Positions 29,301 through 37,640 are shown, numbered from the stretch's first letter. The stretch: 64,000 nt of DNA from Fructobacillus evanidus (GCF_963580165.1 NZ_CAUZLM010000003.1:62001-126000); one strand, 5' to 3'. Notes: generated from the letters alone by a model not told the origin. Numbers and translations are program-made.

Positions 29301-31034
29301 CCAACAGTTGTGGCGGCCGAAACGATGGTTCAAGACGATGTAACGGCTTTGGCTCTGGGCCAACCAGCTCAGACGCCCGTTGCTGAAGCAAAGGCCGACT
29401 GGGTAAACCGGTTGTACCAAGGATTGCAGGCAGTGGACCAGACTATTCATGGTTACCAAAATTTGACTGATGATGATGTAACTGATTTGATGAACCGGTT
29501 GGGCGAACTAACCGATGAAACCAATGACCAGGTCCAAGAAGGTGCATCGGCCACGGTTGTCACTGCAGCCCTGCAAAAATTCTTGGATGCTTTGCCAACC
29601 TTGACTTTTGCGGCTAGCCAGCAGGATGCCGTTCGTCAACTTGAACAGACGGGAACGGCTACTCAGCAGGCGATTAGTACCGACCGGACATTGTCTGACC
29701 AACAGGTACAAAATCAGCAACAAGCAGCTCAGACTGCTCTTGACCAGGCCATTCAAGCAGTTAAGGCAGCCCAAGGTCCTACTGCAATGACGCAGGCCTT
29801 GGCAGATGGTCGTGCTGCTGTTGAAAACGCCCACCAAGAGCAAGGCGATTTGACTCAGCAGTTACCAAAGCTTGATCAGCAAGTTGATGATGATACTCAG
29901 CTTGTCGTTGACGTAATTAACCAGGATCAAACATTATCAGCTGACGAGAAGCAACAGCAGATTAAGGCCGTTCAGCAACAGGCAGCCGATTTGAAGAATG
30001 AATTGAAAAATGCTGTCGATCCACGCGCAGCCTACCAAGACCTTGACAGAGGCCTCCAAAAACTGTCGACGATTCACCAAAACGGCCAGGCACTGAAAGA
30101 CCAAGAGCAATTGACCCAGAAAACAGTTGATCAAGAAGCGGTAGCGGCTAAGCAAAAGTTGCCGGACGGTCAGCAGGCTGCCTTTGACTCGGCCATTGAT
30201 GCAGCGCGTCAAGATGCTGAAAAGAGCCTTGCTCAAGCAAAGAGTGCAGATGACATCCAGCAAGTCTTAACGAAGTTCAAGCAGACGGTTGATAGTTTGC
30301 AAGAACAAGCGGTGACGAATGCTCAAGCTCAAGCTGAGCAAGAAACGGCCAAGAGCCAAGCGGTCACAGCAATTACCCACGCTGTTGAAAGCGCCAAACA
30401 GGCATTGCCAGCCGGTCAAGAATTACAGTTTGAACCAGCTATTGATCAAGCCAAGCAAAAGGCACTGGACGAAGTTGGCAGAGCGAATGATCAAAAGGCC
30501 ATTGCTGCTGCTGTCGCTGATTGCAACAAGGAATTGACTAGTGTTCAACAACAGGCAAAGGAGCAAGATGCAGCTGAACAGAAAGCTAAGAAGGAAGCGG
30601 ACCAGGCGATTAACAACGCGGAAAAGCAATTGCCAGCAGATGAACAACCTCAATTGATTGATAAAGTTCAGCCTGCTGAGCAAGAGTTCTTGACTGAAGT
30701 ACAGCGAGCGCGAACAGTGGGGGATGTTCAGGATGCTTATCAGCAGTTCTTGGATACGCTTCAGCAAATTAGCCAGCAAGTCCAACAAGAGAGTGCACAA
30801 CAGCAGAAAGCGGAGAAAGATTCTGTTGAACGCCCTGCAAGTCCAGCAACGTTAATGAACAATTTGTTCCCTGCAAAAATTGTTCTACCGGATACTTGGG
30901 AAGTCGAGCGTTCAGACCAGCCATTAACATTTTTGGCTGTAACGATGGCGAGTCTCTCAATTGGTTTGGCTGGTTTTGGACTAAGATTACGTCAACTAAA
31001 GGTAAATGGAGGTAAAAATAGAACGGATAAATAG
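26373..31034 (+). CDS. Giant surface protein 2, C-terminal fragment
   Basis: The fragment continues the same frame after the amber codon (1553 residues); TTG 26373 is only the first possible start and has no ribosome site. It holds further helical modules, two long copies of a 482-residue super-repeat, and a Lys/Glu/Gln-rich region resembling a coiled coil. The end is VLPDTWEVERS, a hydrophobic segment (FLAVTMASLSIGLAGFGL) and a basic tail. The Trp in place of the sortase Gly predicts poor or no wall anchoring. A terminator follows at 31078. Confidence 0.65.
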   Translation: MANAMAALQAVTTVQSGETTVSNGQKALGAVHVAGSAVTDRQQSASTTAQNVVRAEQQKINQNTSQLQPSDQSDLTDQVTAAQNAADAAIKSAQSADEVNQAVADLNQKLAAIDLDLAHRVGQFQLAAANEQIQAAIDGDVTLLPDVKAAQQANRIAALRKTTADLAATTTVASAQQSASDGVTVIQAAHQVGQSLADQKQSLVTNLQQADQVVKSRIDADQTLPQAEKDRQKAAIDRAEAQTINQINTATTATAAKQVADTGTTTNEKIYVPGQTITGNGGQAAQFKGQVTNQSAVVQQAINTAATRGQITANQEASLTRQLQRVVSAAQAAGTAATNADQILAANQQLTADLTSVQYNLAIASANYQLLVAYSSADQAINDDPTLSNQEKADQAEIVNARWNTGQQNLATAKTTEQVSQIATEMVTAISQIHHGGQSVEERMQSYTAKIQAATAQVVVQTNQDKSLSSTGQAIIVEAVQNNRDWYLNELQSAKSVVEAEMMVQDDLNAMTFGQNATSQLGQGKADWFARIYNELKTTDQSINGYSALSSDEKSALLQTMQSLVAATNTQIRKGQTLDQTVQLLQDLMLDLTKLNLHASQRDATNQLQSALVTTKTAITADRSLAHQAVQDQIQAAQAAYDQASAQVQQAGDVRAVASALAAGQQAVEESHESQADFAEQLPKLDQQVDDTVKATTNAINQDRTLTATEKQQQINKVNQKAENLKKAMANAVDLREADEALSQGLPSLNGSHQPGLAVNGSTGQAAQLKAQVVTASQQEQNQIDQAVANGLITTEQKDALTTALQAANTQTQAAANQAENADQIQATNAAWQSALAQSQTALAKDIAFHQLGVAQSQADAAIIADGTLSQQEKLAQQMSLQQVVDTWTKSINDGQNADQVTGASTTAVQIINGIHHSGQPVADRLAGFNQQVVAASMALVAKTMQQANLSVAGQQIIVRAINGMQVWFINELKSAPTVVAAETMVQDDVTALALGQPAQTPVAEAKADWVNRLYQGLQAVDQTIHGYQNLTDDDVTDLMNRLGELTDETNDQVQEGASATVVTAALQKFLDALPTLTFAASQQDAVRQLEQTGTATQQAISTDRTLSDQQVQNQQQAAQTALDQAIQAVKAAQGPTAMTQALADGRAAVENAHQEQGDLTQQLPKLDQQVDDDTQLVVDVINQDQTLSADEKQQQIKAVQQQAADLKNELKNAVDPRAAYQDLDRGLQKLSTIHQNGQALKDQEQLTQKTVDQEAVAAKQKLPDGQQAAFDSAIDAARQDAEKSLAQAKSADDIQQVLTKFKQTVDSLQEQAVTNAQAQAEQETAKSQAVTAITHAVESAKQALPAGQELQFEPAIDQAKQKALDEVGRANDQKAIAAAVADCNKELTSVQQQAKEQDAAEQKAKKEADQAINNAEKQLPADEQPQLIDKVQPAEQEFLTEVQRARTVGDVQDAYQQFLDTLQQISQQVQQESAQQQKAEKDSVERPASPATLMNNLFPAKIVLPDTWEVERSDQPLTFLAVTMASLSIGLAGFGLRLRQLKVNGGKNRTDK
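27192..30083 (+). repeat. Two 1446-bp super-repeats in giant surface gene 2
   Basis: Matching landmarks are 1446 bases (482 residues) apart. GQAAQF at 27216 matches GQAAQL at 28662, and LPKLDQQVDD at 28416 matches the same string at 29862. Both copies also carry MVQDD and KADW segments that are absent from the ordinary 80-residue modules. The copies have diverged moderately. The block boundaries are approximate. Confidence 0.75.
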
Positions 31035-31077
31035 CATTAGTTTAGCAATAAGCATATAATGGTAATTTACGATTTAG

Positions 31078-31115
31078 ACGGTCATTCCCAAAATTATATG
31101 GGGATGACCGTTTTT
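31078..31115 (+). terminator. Terminator of giant surface gene 2
   Basis: ACGGTCATTCCC (31078-31089) pairs with GGGGATGACCGT (31100-31111), followed by five T's. Confidence 0.85.
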
Positions 31116-31292
31116 AATTGATTTTTGTTATTAGAATAATGGACTATTTGGAGGTAGTTTGTTGCTTTTTTATCGACTAGTTAATCGGCAGAATTTTTTT
31201 GGTCAAAAATAACGGCGGCAGAATGATTTTTTAGCGCTGAAAATGGCGATTTGGCATAACCGGTCTTATTTTGTCCTCGTTGGCGAGAAAAT

Positions 31293-31321
31293 TTGTGTCG
31301 AAAATTGATTCTCTTTATAAT
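31293..31321 (+). promoter_or_regulatory. Promoter of the subtilisin-like protease gene
   Basis: TTGTGT (31293-31298) and TATAAT (31316-31321) are separated by 17 bases. The leader then carries ACCTC-CATCA-GAGGT around 31360-31374. Its CCTC could alternatively pair with the GAGG of the ribosome site near 31377, a possible translational switch. Confidence 0.55.
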
Positions 31322-31391
31322 AACGGCAGAAATAGGAAAAAAGGCAAGTGGAATCAACACCTCCATCAGAGGTAGAGAGGAAGGTTGTCCT

Positions 31392-34300
31392 ATGTATTAT
31401 CAGAAGAAGCGGTTGGCATTGGCGTTACTAGCCTTATTGTTAGTGCCCTTTGTAATCGAGAGTGGTCTTCCAGTTGTAGCAGCGGAAAATCAGTCCGAAA
31501 AACAAGCCGTGAAAAAAGCCAATAAGGACCCAGTCGGTGTACAGGCGAATCCTCAGGGTCAAAAGAACCCTGAAGAACAAATGAAAGCCGATCATCAGCG
31601 GATTCGCCAACAAGCTGACCAAAATTTTAAAAAACGGGTTAAAGATCAGCTCAAAGCGAAGGGGTTACCGGTCCCTAAATCAGAGCAAGCATTGGCCGAA
31701 AGTCCGGTGACTTTGATGGTTGAGTTTGATCGGCCACCGGCGGTCTTGAAAGAAGAAACCAAGGTGGAGAGTGCTGACACCGCGGCCACGCAACAAAAGC
31801 AAAAACAAGATGATTCGCCGGCTGGTCAGCACTCTCGCGTTCGACGAGATACAAAGAAGAAAAATATCGAGGAAATTCGCGCCGCTAGCCGACAGGTAGT
31901 GGCCGAACAACGTCCTGCCCGCCAAGCAGTCGAGAAAATCGCCAAGAAAAAGGCCCAACATGAATTTGGTTACTTAACGAATACGATGTCGATTGTGGCG
32001 AAGGTCAAGGATGTGCAAGCTGTTCAGGCCGTTGCCGGGGTAAAACGTGTGACGGCTGCCAATATTTATCAGCCTCAAGACCTGGCCGCTGATCAAATTG
32101 TTCAAGCTTCAACCGTTTGGCATCAGCATCGTCTGAAGGGGGATAAAACGGTCATCGCGATTGTTGATACGGGTATCGACACTAATCACGAAATCATGCG
32201 ACTTGGGAAAAATGCCAAGAAGAAAATTAGTCAAAAAGAGGCAAAAGAGGCTATCGACCACCTTGGTCACGGCCGCTATTCATCGGCCAAGATTCCATAT
32301 TCCTATAACTATGCCGACGGGACGGCCAATACGATCTTTGATTTAAATAAAAATTCGATGCATGGGATGCATGTTGCCGGCTTGGCCGCTGGTTATTCGG
32401 CCTTGCCTAATTTCGCTGGCTTTAATCAAAAGGCTTATGCCATCGGAACTGCGCCCAATGCGCAGCTTTTAAACATGAAGGTCTTCTCGAATAACGGTGG
32501 TGGAGCTAGTAGTGACGACATCATTGCGGCGATTGAGGATGCTGTTTTGCTTAAGGCTGATGTGATTAATCTTTCCTTAGGTTCTACAAGTGGCAATGTT
32601 GACTCGGATAGCCCGGAACAGCGGGCTGTGAGTTTGGCGGCACAGAAGGGGACGATTCCGGTTGTTGCTGCAGGAAATTCCGGTCTGTCCACTTCTAATA
32701 AAGGGCTCAACATTGTCAACACGCGCAAAACGAATGATACCGGGACAATCGACTCGCCGGGTGTATCACCTTCTGCATTAACCGTCGCTTCATCGGATAA
32801 CTTAGCTTATGATATTCCGGCCGATGGTCCGGCAAAACTGAGTCATCTGTCTTCCTTTTCGTCTTATGGTCCGACACCTGATTTACAGCTAAAGCCTGAT
32901 ATCACAGCCCCCGGCGGTCGTTTGTTATCGAGCTTGAACGGTAATCGCTACGATTATAAGTCGGGCACGTCGATGGCGACACCGGTAATGGCCGGTTCTG
33001 CCGCTTTATTTGCCCAGTCATTGGCAGGACGGGTACCGGCTGAAAAAATCAGTCAGCACATGAAGACGGCTTTGATGAACACTGCTCGGCCGTTAATAGA
33101 TGAAAAAACGCTATCAATTGTTTCACCTCGTGTCCAGGGCGCGGGCATCGCGCAGGTTGAAGATGCGATTGACAGCAAGACGTCTTTGACGACTTCTCAA
33201 GGCATTGCCTCTTTGTCGCTAGGTGCCTTTTCCGAATCGAAACAATCCTTGCAGGTTTTCTTAGAAAATCAGACTGATCAAGATCAGACGTTCCGTTATC
33301 AAGCAGATCACCGAGTCTGGACCGATGGCTCGGTTCCAGGAAAACCAGCAACGGATAAGCGCATTTTGGGCGCTGATTTATCAATATTGGGATTAGATAC
33401 AGCAGGTCAAGCGCCAAATGGCGAGAAGGCAGTGATTAAGGTACCGGCCCATCAGCGGGTGGCCGTTCGCTTTGGTTTGACACTGCCCGACCGGGCTAAA
33501 AATGGCTTTGTCGAAGGCTATCTGCAATTTAAGGCGGTCGATTCTGCCGGCCACTTACTGAAAAAGGGTGGCAAGCAGTTAGCCATGCCATACCTTGGCT
33601 ACTATGGTGATTGGAAAAATCAACAAATTTTTGACCGACCAGCATGGAATCCTGATTCCTACTTTGGCCAATCGATCCTTGTTAATCACGACCAAGTGCC
33701 TTTGGGACTGAACAAAGCGGGAACGATTATTCCAGAAAATATTGCCATTTCATCGAGCCAGGGGGCTACTAATAAGCAAGCCCAGCCACTGGTTAACCTT
33801 TGGCGCAATGCCCACCACGTCGTGGCCGAGATTTATCAGCACAATCCGGTTGAGGCCCAGTGGGTAAACCAACAGCCGTTACGCACGGTTAGCATTGATG
33901 AAGACGTTTTAAAATCCTATTATCAACGGGGAAAAGACCAGTTTACGACTTATGGTGCTGGTGGCAAAAGTTGGCGCGGTGACGTCTGGAATGCTAAAAC
34001 TGGTCAAAATGAGGCGGTTGCGGACGGCCAATATTATTATCAACTATCAGCTGAGGCGGCTAGTGGCCGATTAAATGATGCAACTGGTGATCAATCCGCT
34101 CGCCAGCGTCTAATCTTGCCCATCAAAGTCGACGGCCACGGGCCGGTGATTGCCAATCCTCAGTTCCAGATAAAAAATCAGTCAGATCAGCAGTTAGCCA
34201 AATCAAAAAAAGAAATTGCTTTAGCAGCTGATTTATCGGATGGATTGAGCGGTATCGATGCTTTTGGTCGCATTGGCTTGGTGATTAATGGTGTGTTGAC

Positions 34301-35867
34301 GATTGTTGATCAGCCATTGCAAGAAGATCACCAGGTTCACCAACGCTTATCGTTGTCATTAAATTCCGACCAAATCCGGTCGTTCCATCCGGGCCAAAGT
34401 AACCAGGTGCAGATTTTGGCTTTTGATAATGCTGGAAACCTGACCAGTCAATCCTTTACAATATCTGGGCCGGGTGCGACTGATTTAGCAAACAACTCCT
34501 CGTCGGAATCGAATTCTCCAGCAAAGGGAACAAAACCGGGTCAGTCGGAATTTGACAAGGGTGGTCCGAGTCCGATTGGTCAGACATTAACCGGGACAGG
34601 TAAGAAAGAGCCGGCTGACGAGGGGGTACTGGATGGCGCTGACCAGCCAATTGTCAGTTTTGATCATGGCGTTAACTTTGAGTTGAACATGGTGACGGCC
34701 CAAACACAGTACTACGACCAGCAGACGCAAAAACTTACGATTAGCGGGCACTTGCGCCGACCTGTTGAGCAACTATTGATTGGTGAAAAACAGGGAAAGC
34801 GTCAAGTGGTCGCAGTTGATCCAAAGACGTTGGCCTTTAAAACGGTTGTGGAAGCTAAAGCAAATGCGAAAACAGCGGTTCCAATTCAGATTAATGCTGG
34901 CGGCCGGACTGTGTTTGATGGTGGTCTGCAGTTTTATGTGGACACCAGTTTGCCGGAGTTAAATTTTTTTAACGAGAGCACGTTGGCGCGACTAGATGAT
35001 GGTACTTACCAGGTTAAAACCAATCTGGAGACCTACCAACTGAGCGGGCAGGCTGGCGATAACTATGATGGCTACGAACTAACGATAAATGGCGATATGG
35101 TTGCTACTAAGCCATTTAGTCTGATTTTTAACCAAAAAACTACAGGTGGCTTGACGAAATTTTCAGTGCCTCTTCACCTAACCAAAGGGGATAATCGGTC
35201 GATTTTAGCTATTCGTGATGGTGTTGGCAATCAGACTAAAAAGAAATTAAATGTCCGCTATTATCAAACTAATTTGCCAGCACCAACTGTTACAAAAGAT
35301 AGTAGTGGCGTTAGCCAGCGTTTCCCACTGTTACTCACAGCAAAGGCAAATCTACCAACCGATAATCCAAGCGATAATGAATTGACGATTGTGTATTCCT
35401 TGAATCAGGGTCGCCAGTGGCAAAAATACCAGGGTGATTTGTCAGTTCGAGAAAATAAAACGATTCAGTTTAAAACAGTCGATGCGTATGGGAATCAGTC
35501 GCAGGTGGTGGCAGTGACTGTTAATGAATTTTTGCCAGCCCAAAGTAAACAGGTAGCTGTTGTCAGCCATCAACCACAAAGGCCAACTCATAATGTTTCG
35601 TGGCCGACGCCAATCCTTCGCCGACAATCGCAAGGTCAACGAGGCCATCATGATGGCCTCCATTCACACCATTTTTCTCCTGCTAGTATGAACCATCATG
35701 GTCATGGTTGGGGTGTCCTTGGGCCGAGGGTCAGCCGAATTCATTTCAGCCAAAATCGAGGTTTTCGCAATTGGAATATGCAGGGATTACTGCAACTAAT
35801 GCATGGTAGGCACCAAAATTTTTATCAATTTAACGGAAACATGCGTACCATGGGGAATCAGTGTTGA
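31392..35867 (+). CDS. Exported subtilisin-family (S8) serine protease with His-rich C-terminus
   Basis: A large secreted peptidase of 1491 residues. ATG 31392 is chosen for its GGAAGG 7 bases upstream and because it starts a clean signal peptide (MYYQKKRLALALLALLLV, cleaved near VVAAEN). A charged, partly coiled propeptide and an I9-like inhibitor region (about 105-217) come first. The S8 domain carries Asp259 (IVDTGID), His324 (HGMHVAG), Asn429 (AAGNSG) and Ser527 (GTSMATP); all four key residues are present. No PA insert is seen between His and Ser. Fn3-like and Ig-like segments follow, as in C5a-peptidase/lactocepin relatives. The last 100 residues hold 13 His and end in Cys. No LPxTG or transmembrane anchor is visible. 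It is transcribed alone downstream of the giant genes and could process surface proteins or host/food proteins. Confidence 0.9.
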   Translation: MYYQKKRLALALLALLLVPFVIESGLPVVAAENQSEKQAVKKANKDPVGVQANPQGQKNPEEQMKADHQRIRQQADQNFKKRVKDQLKAKGLPVPKSEQALAESPVTLMVEFDRPPAVLKEETKVESADTAATQQKQKQDDSPAGQHSRVRRDTKKKNIEEIRAASRQVVAEQRPARQAVEKIAKKKAQHEFGYLTNTMSIVAKVKDVQAVQAVAGVKRVTAANIYQPQDLAADQIVQASTVWHQHRLKGDKTVIAIVDTGIDTNHEIMRLGKNAKKKISQKEAKEAIDHLGHGRYSSAKIPYSYNYADGTANTIFDLNKNSMHGMHVAGLAAGYSALPNFAGFNQKAYAIGTAPNAQLLNMKVFSNNGGGASSDDIIAAIEDAVLLKADVINLSLGSTSGNVDSDSPEQRAVSLAAQKGTIPVVAAGNSGLSTSNKGLNIVNTRKTNDTGTIDSPGVSPSALTVASSDNLAYDIPADGPAKLSHLSSFSSYGPTPDLQLKPDITAPGGRLLSSLNGNRYDYKSGTSMATPVMAGSAALFAQSLAGRVPAEKISQHMKTALMNTARPLIDEKTLSIVSPRVQGAGIAQVEDAIDSKTSLTTSQGIASLSLGAFSESKQSLQVFLENQTDQDQTFRYQADHRVWTDGSVPGKPATDKRILGADLSILGLDTAGQAPNGEKAVIKVPAHQRVAVRFGLTLPDRAKNGFVEGYLQFKAVDSAGHLLKKGGKQLAMPYLGYYGDWKNQQIFDRPAWNPDSYFGQSILVNHDQVPLGLNKAGTIIPENIAISSSQGATNKQAQPLVNLWRNAHHVVAEIYQHNPVEAQWVNQQPLRTVSIDEDVLKSYYQRGKDQFTTYGAGGKSWRGDVWNAKTGQNEAVADGQYYYQLSAEAASGRLNDATGDQSARQRLILPIKVDGHGPVIANPQFQIKNQSDQQLAKSKKEIALAADLSDGLSGIDAFGRIGLVINGVLTIVDQPLQEDHQVHQRLSLSLNSDQIRSFHPGQSNQVQILAFDNAGNLTSQSFTISGPGATDLANNSSSESNSPAKGTKPGQSEFDKGGPSPIGQTLTGTGKKEPADEGVLDGADQPIVSFDHGVNFELNMVTAQTQYYDQQTQKLTISGHLRRPVEQLLIGEKQGKRQVVAVDPKTLAFKTVVEAKANAKTAVPIQINAGGRTVFDGGLQFYVDTSLPELNFFNESTLARLDDGTYQVKTNLETYQLSGQAGDNYDGYELTINGDMVATKPFSLIFNQKTTGGLTKFSVPLHLTKGDNRSILAIRDGVGNQTKKKLNVRYYQTNLPAPTVTKDSSGVSQRFPLLLTAKANLPTDNPSDNELTIVYSLNQGRQWQKYQGDLSVRENKTIQFKTVDAYGNQSQVVAVTVNEFLPAQSKQVAVVSHQPQRPTHNVSWPTPILRRQSQGQRGHHDGLHSHHFSPASMNHHGHGWGVLGPRVSRIHFSQNRGFRNWNMQGLLQLMHGRHQNFYQFNGNMRTMGNQC

Positions 35868-35975
35868 TAACGATAATAATAGAAGGAGGTGATAGAAAAA
35901 GTAACTTTAGCAATATTTTTAGATAATGTACACTTATAAGTCAACTTAACAAAAACGCTTAATTAATCTCGGAAG

Positions 35976-36005
35976 AAGGCAAATCTATCTGGTTTGCCTT
36001 TTTTT
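35976..36005 (+). terminator. Protease gene terminator
   Basis: AAGGCAAA (35976-35983) pairs with TTTGCCTT (35993-36000), then five T's. Confidence 0.85.
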
Positions 36006-36009
36006 CGTG

Positions 36010-36015
36010 TATAAT
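36010..36015 (+). promoter_or_regulatory. -10 box before the EamA transporter
   Basis: TATAAT at 36010-36015 directly follows the upstream terminator. A clear -35 is not visible because the region is a T-tract. Confidence 0.4.
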
Positions 36016-36055
36016 CAAGCTAATTTTACTAATTTAGAAAGAGAAGGGCTTTGCC

Positions 36056-36952
36056 GTGGTCGAGAAGAAAACAGGGCGGGGAATTTTGTATGCTGTAACC
36101 GGTAGTGTTTTTTGGGGAGCATCCGGCACGGTGGCGCAAGCTCTCTTTGCTAACAGTCAAATTTCACCACTGTGGTTAGTAGGTGTTCGTTTATTGCTGG
36201 CTGGCCTGTTATTACTAGCATGGTATGGCTTGGCAAGTAAGCAATCTTTGTTTGCCATTTGGAAAAATCAGCGATCAGCAACTCTTCTCTTGCTCTTTGC
36301 TTTCTTAGGCATGCTACCATCGCAATTGTCCTATTTTATGGCCATTCATTATGGCAATGCGCCAACGGCGACGGTCTTACAATTTTTGGGACCAATTTTT
36401 ATTATTTTGTACCTCACGGTTCGTAGCCATGTCTTGCCCCGGCGCTTGGACTTAATTTCGGTCATCGTTGCCTTGGTTGGAACTTTTTTACTGGTAACAA
36501 GTGGCAACCTGACGAAACTTTCGCTGGCACCGTTAGCTTTATTTTGGGGATTGGCAGCTGGTTTAAGCCAGGCTTCCTATACGTTGTTACCAAAAGAACT
36601 TTTGGCTAACTTTGATGGCCGTTTGGTTGTCGGCTGGGCGATGACACTTGGTTCGATTCCATTCCTTCCAATTCTGTTCAGCCATCCGTTGAAGTCGATT
36701 TCGCTAGTCAGTGGTGGGCAGATTACTTTTATCGTTATTTTTGGAACCATGCTGGCCTATTTGTTCTATATTAATAGCCTCCAGGATCTTCAGCCGGCAA
36801 CAACAGGGATGTTAAGTTCTTTTGAGCCCTTAACGGCGACATTCTTAGCAGTTGCTTTCTTGGGGACCAGCTTTACGGCCATTCAAGTTCTTGGCGGACT
36901 ATTTGTTCTTTCAACGATTTTCCTCCAGTCAATCCCAACAAAGGTGTCATGA
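36056..36952 (+). CDS. EamA/DMT-family transporter
   Basis: This 298-residue membrane protein has two EamA repeats and about ten predicted helices, the standard length and layout for drug/metabolite transporters. It opens with GILYAVTGSVFWGASGTVAQ, ending the first half with FLLVTSGNLTKL. The second half contains ALFWGLAAGLSQASYTLLPK and ends in a short loop. The GTG start has AGAAGGG about 9 bases upstream. Substrate cannot be told; relatives export amino acids or metabolites. It is probably monocistronic or co-transcribed with the acetyltransferase that follows after about 60 bases. Confidence 0.85.
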   Translation: MVEKKTGRGILYAVTGSVFWGASGTVAQALFANSQISPLWLVGVRLLLAGLLLLAWYGLASKQSLFAIWKNQRSATLLLLFAFLGMLPSQLSYFMAIHYGNAPTATVLQFLGPIFIILYLTVRSHVLPRRLDLISVIVALVGTFLLVTSGNLTKLSLAPLALFWGLAAGLSQASYTLLPKELLANFDGRLVVGWAMTLGSIPFLPILFSHPLKSISLVSGGQITFIVIFGTMLAYLFYINSLQDLQPATTGMLSSFEPLTATFLAVAFLGTSFTAIQVLGGLFVLSTIFLQSIPTKVS

Positions 36953-37011
36953 CTGTGTTAAAATACCAATAAGAAAAAATGCTTGCTAGCGCACTGAAAG
37001 GGGTGGTCACC

Positions 37012-37551
37012 ATGACAGAGATTCAGTTGCAAGATCATCCTGGGGTATCTTTGGTTTCCGCTCGGGTTGAGATGGCGGAAGAAATTTATACGGTTGTGGA
37101 CCAAGACCGCGAGCATATTGGCCAGTTTTTACCTTTTGTTGATCAAACGGAAGTCGTCCAAGATACGCTGACCTATCTTGAGTCAAAATTAAAAATCAGT
37201 GAACCGGGTAAGGAGCTGATTTTTACCATTCAAAAAGCTGGTCAAATCATTGGGATGATTGAACTACATCACTATTCAGCAATGGACCGGCGGGCTGAGA
37301 TGGGCTATTGGCTGACCAAAGCCTATACGAAGCAGGGGATTATGACGGCAGCAGCCAAAACGCTTTGCGACTATGCTTTTCGGACTGTTGGTCTGCACCA
37401 GGTTGTTGTTTTGGCCGATGTTGAAACCCCCGGGTCAAACGGTGTGATTCGCGCTGCTGGCTTTACTTATCTGACAACGCATCCGGATTACTCATATCGG
37501 GCGGGCACATATCACGATATGAATGTTTATTACCGTTTGGCTAATGAATAG
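37012..37551 (+). CDS. GNAT acetyltransferase, RimL-like
   Basis: This 179-residue GNAT acetyltransferase is of the type related to ribosomal-protein-serine acetyltransferases. Supporting segments are YTVVDQDREHIGQFLPFVD near the N-terminus, IIGMIELHHYSAMDRRAEMGYWLTK (strand 4 region) and TKQGIMTAAAKTLCDYAF, the acetyl-CoA-binding turn. NGVIRAAGFTYL closes the fold. ATG 37012 follows AAAGGGGTGG; an upstream in-frame ATG at 36979 has no ribosome site. It ends 31 bases before the leader ORF of the LepA-like gene with no obvious promoter between, so the three may share a transcript. The acceptor substrate is unknown. Confidence 0.85.
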   Translation: MTEIQLQDHPGVSLVSARVEMAEEIYTVVDQDREHIGQFLPFVDQTEVVQDTLTYLESKLKISEPGKELIFTIQKAGQIIGMIELHHYSAMDRRAEMGYWLTKAYTKQGIMTAAAKTLCDYAFRTVGLHQVVVLADVETPGSNGVIRAAGFTYLTTHPDYSYRAGTYHDMNVYYRLANE

Positions 37552-37582
37552 CCATTATTCAAAGTAAAAGGAGAAAAGTACT

Positions 37583-37615
37583 ATGACGATTCAACTTGTT
37601 GGCTTCTCATTCTGA
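37583..37615 (+). CDS. Ten-residue leader peptide MTIQLVGFSF
   Basis: A short ORF with a very good ribosome site (AAAGGAG, 8 bases before ATG) ends in TGA at 37613-37615. Its last four codons lie inside the ascending arm of a terminator-like hairpin, so a ribosome translating or stalled here would change that hairpin. This is the layout of leader peptides that control ribosome-targeting resistance genes. The role is inferred from layout only; no homologue is recognised. Confidence 0.55.
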   Translation: MTIQLVGFSF

Positions 37616-37640
37616 TAACAGAATGGGATTGAAGCCTTTT
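37601..37640 (+). promoter_or_regulatory. Attenuator-like hairpin before the LepA-like gene
   Basis: GGCTTC (37601-37606) pairs with GAAGCC (37631-37636), and CATTCTG (37608-37614) pairs with CAGAATG (37619-37625) around an ATAA loop; TTTT follows. CAGAATG could instead pair with CATTC at 37662-37666, just before the ribosome site of the downstream gene. Two exclusive folds are therefore possible. Confidence 0.55.

Larger units (their letters stand above)
14189..31034 (+). pseudogene. Giant surface protein 2, interrupted (leader frameshift, amber codon, altered anchor)
   Basis: If repaired this gene would encode about 5614 residues. ATG 14189 has a good ribosome site. Reading it with four instead of five A's at 14218-14222 gives MLNYHENIITKQHYK joined to MYKAGKNW, a complete KxYKxGKxW leader. 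As written, the frame from 14189 misses the rest of the protein. Next come an N-terminal domain related to that of giant protein 1 (ending FFVLRTL), some 65 helical modules of about 80 residues, an in-frame TAG at 26367-26369 where Gln is expected, and a C-terminus with LPDTW, a hydrophobic stretch and a basic tail. The usual motif would be LPDTG; a single G-to-T change at 30897 would explain it. Three independent defects suggest decay. Confidence 0.65.

Noticed and set aside
4980..30100. Many long frames on the opposite strand and in other frames within the giant genes
   Set aside because: They lack ribosome sites, have biased composition (runs of Leu, Ser, Ile or Arg) and repeat with the module period. 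They are shadows of the repetitive coding strand.
31392..35867. Calling the protease a classical PrtP lactocepin
   Set aside because: The PA insert between His and Ser and a C-terminal LPxTG are missing, so only the S8 family with Fn3-like domains is claimed.
35888..35938. GTG ORF of 16 codons after the protease gene
   Set aside because: The GTG overlaps the Shine-Dalgarno itself, so it cannot be initiated from it.
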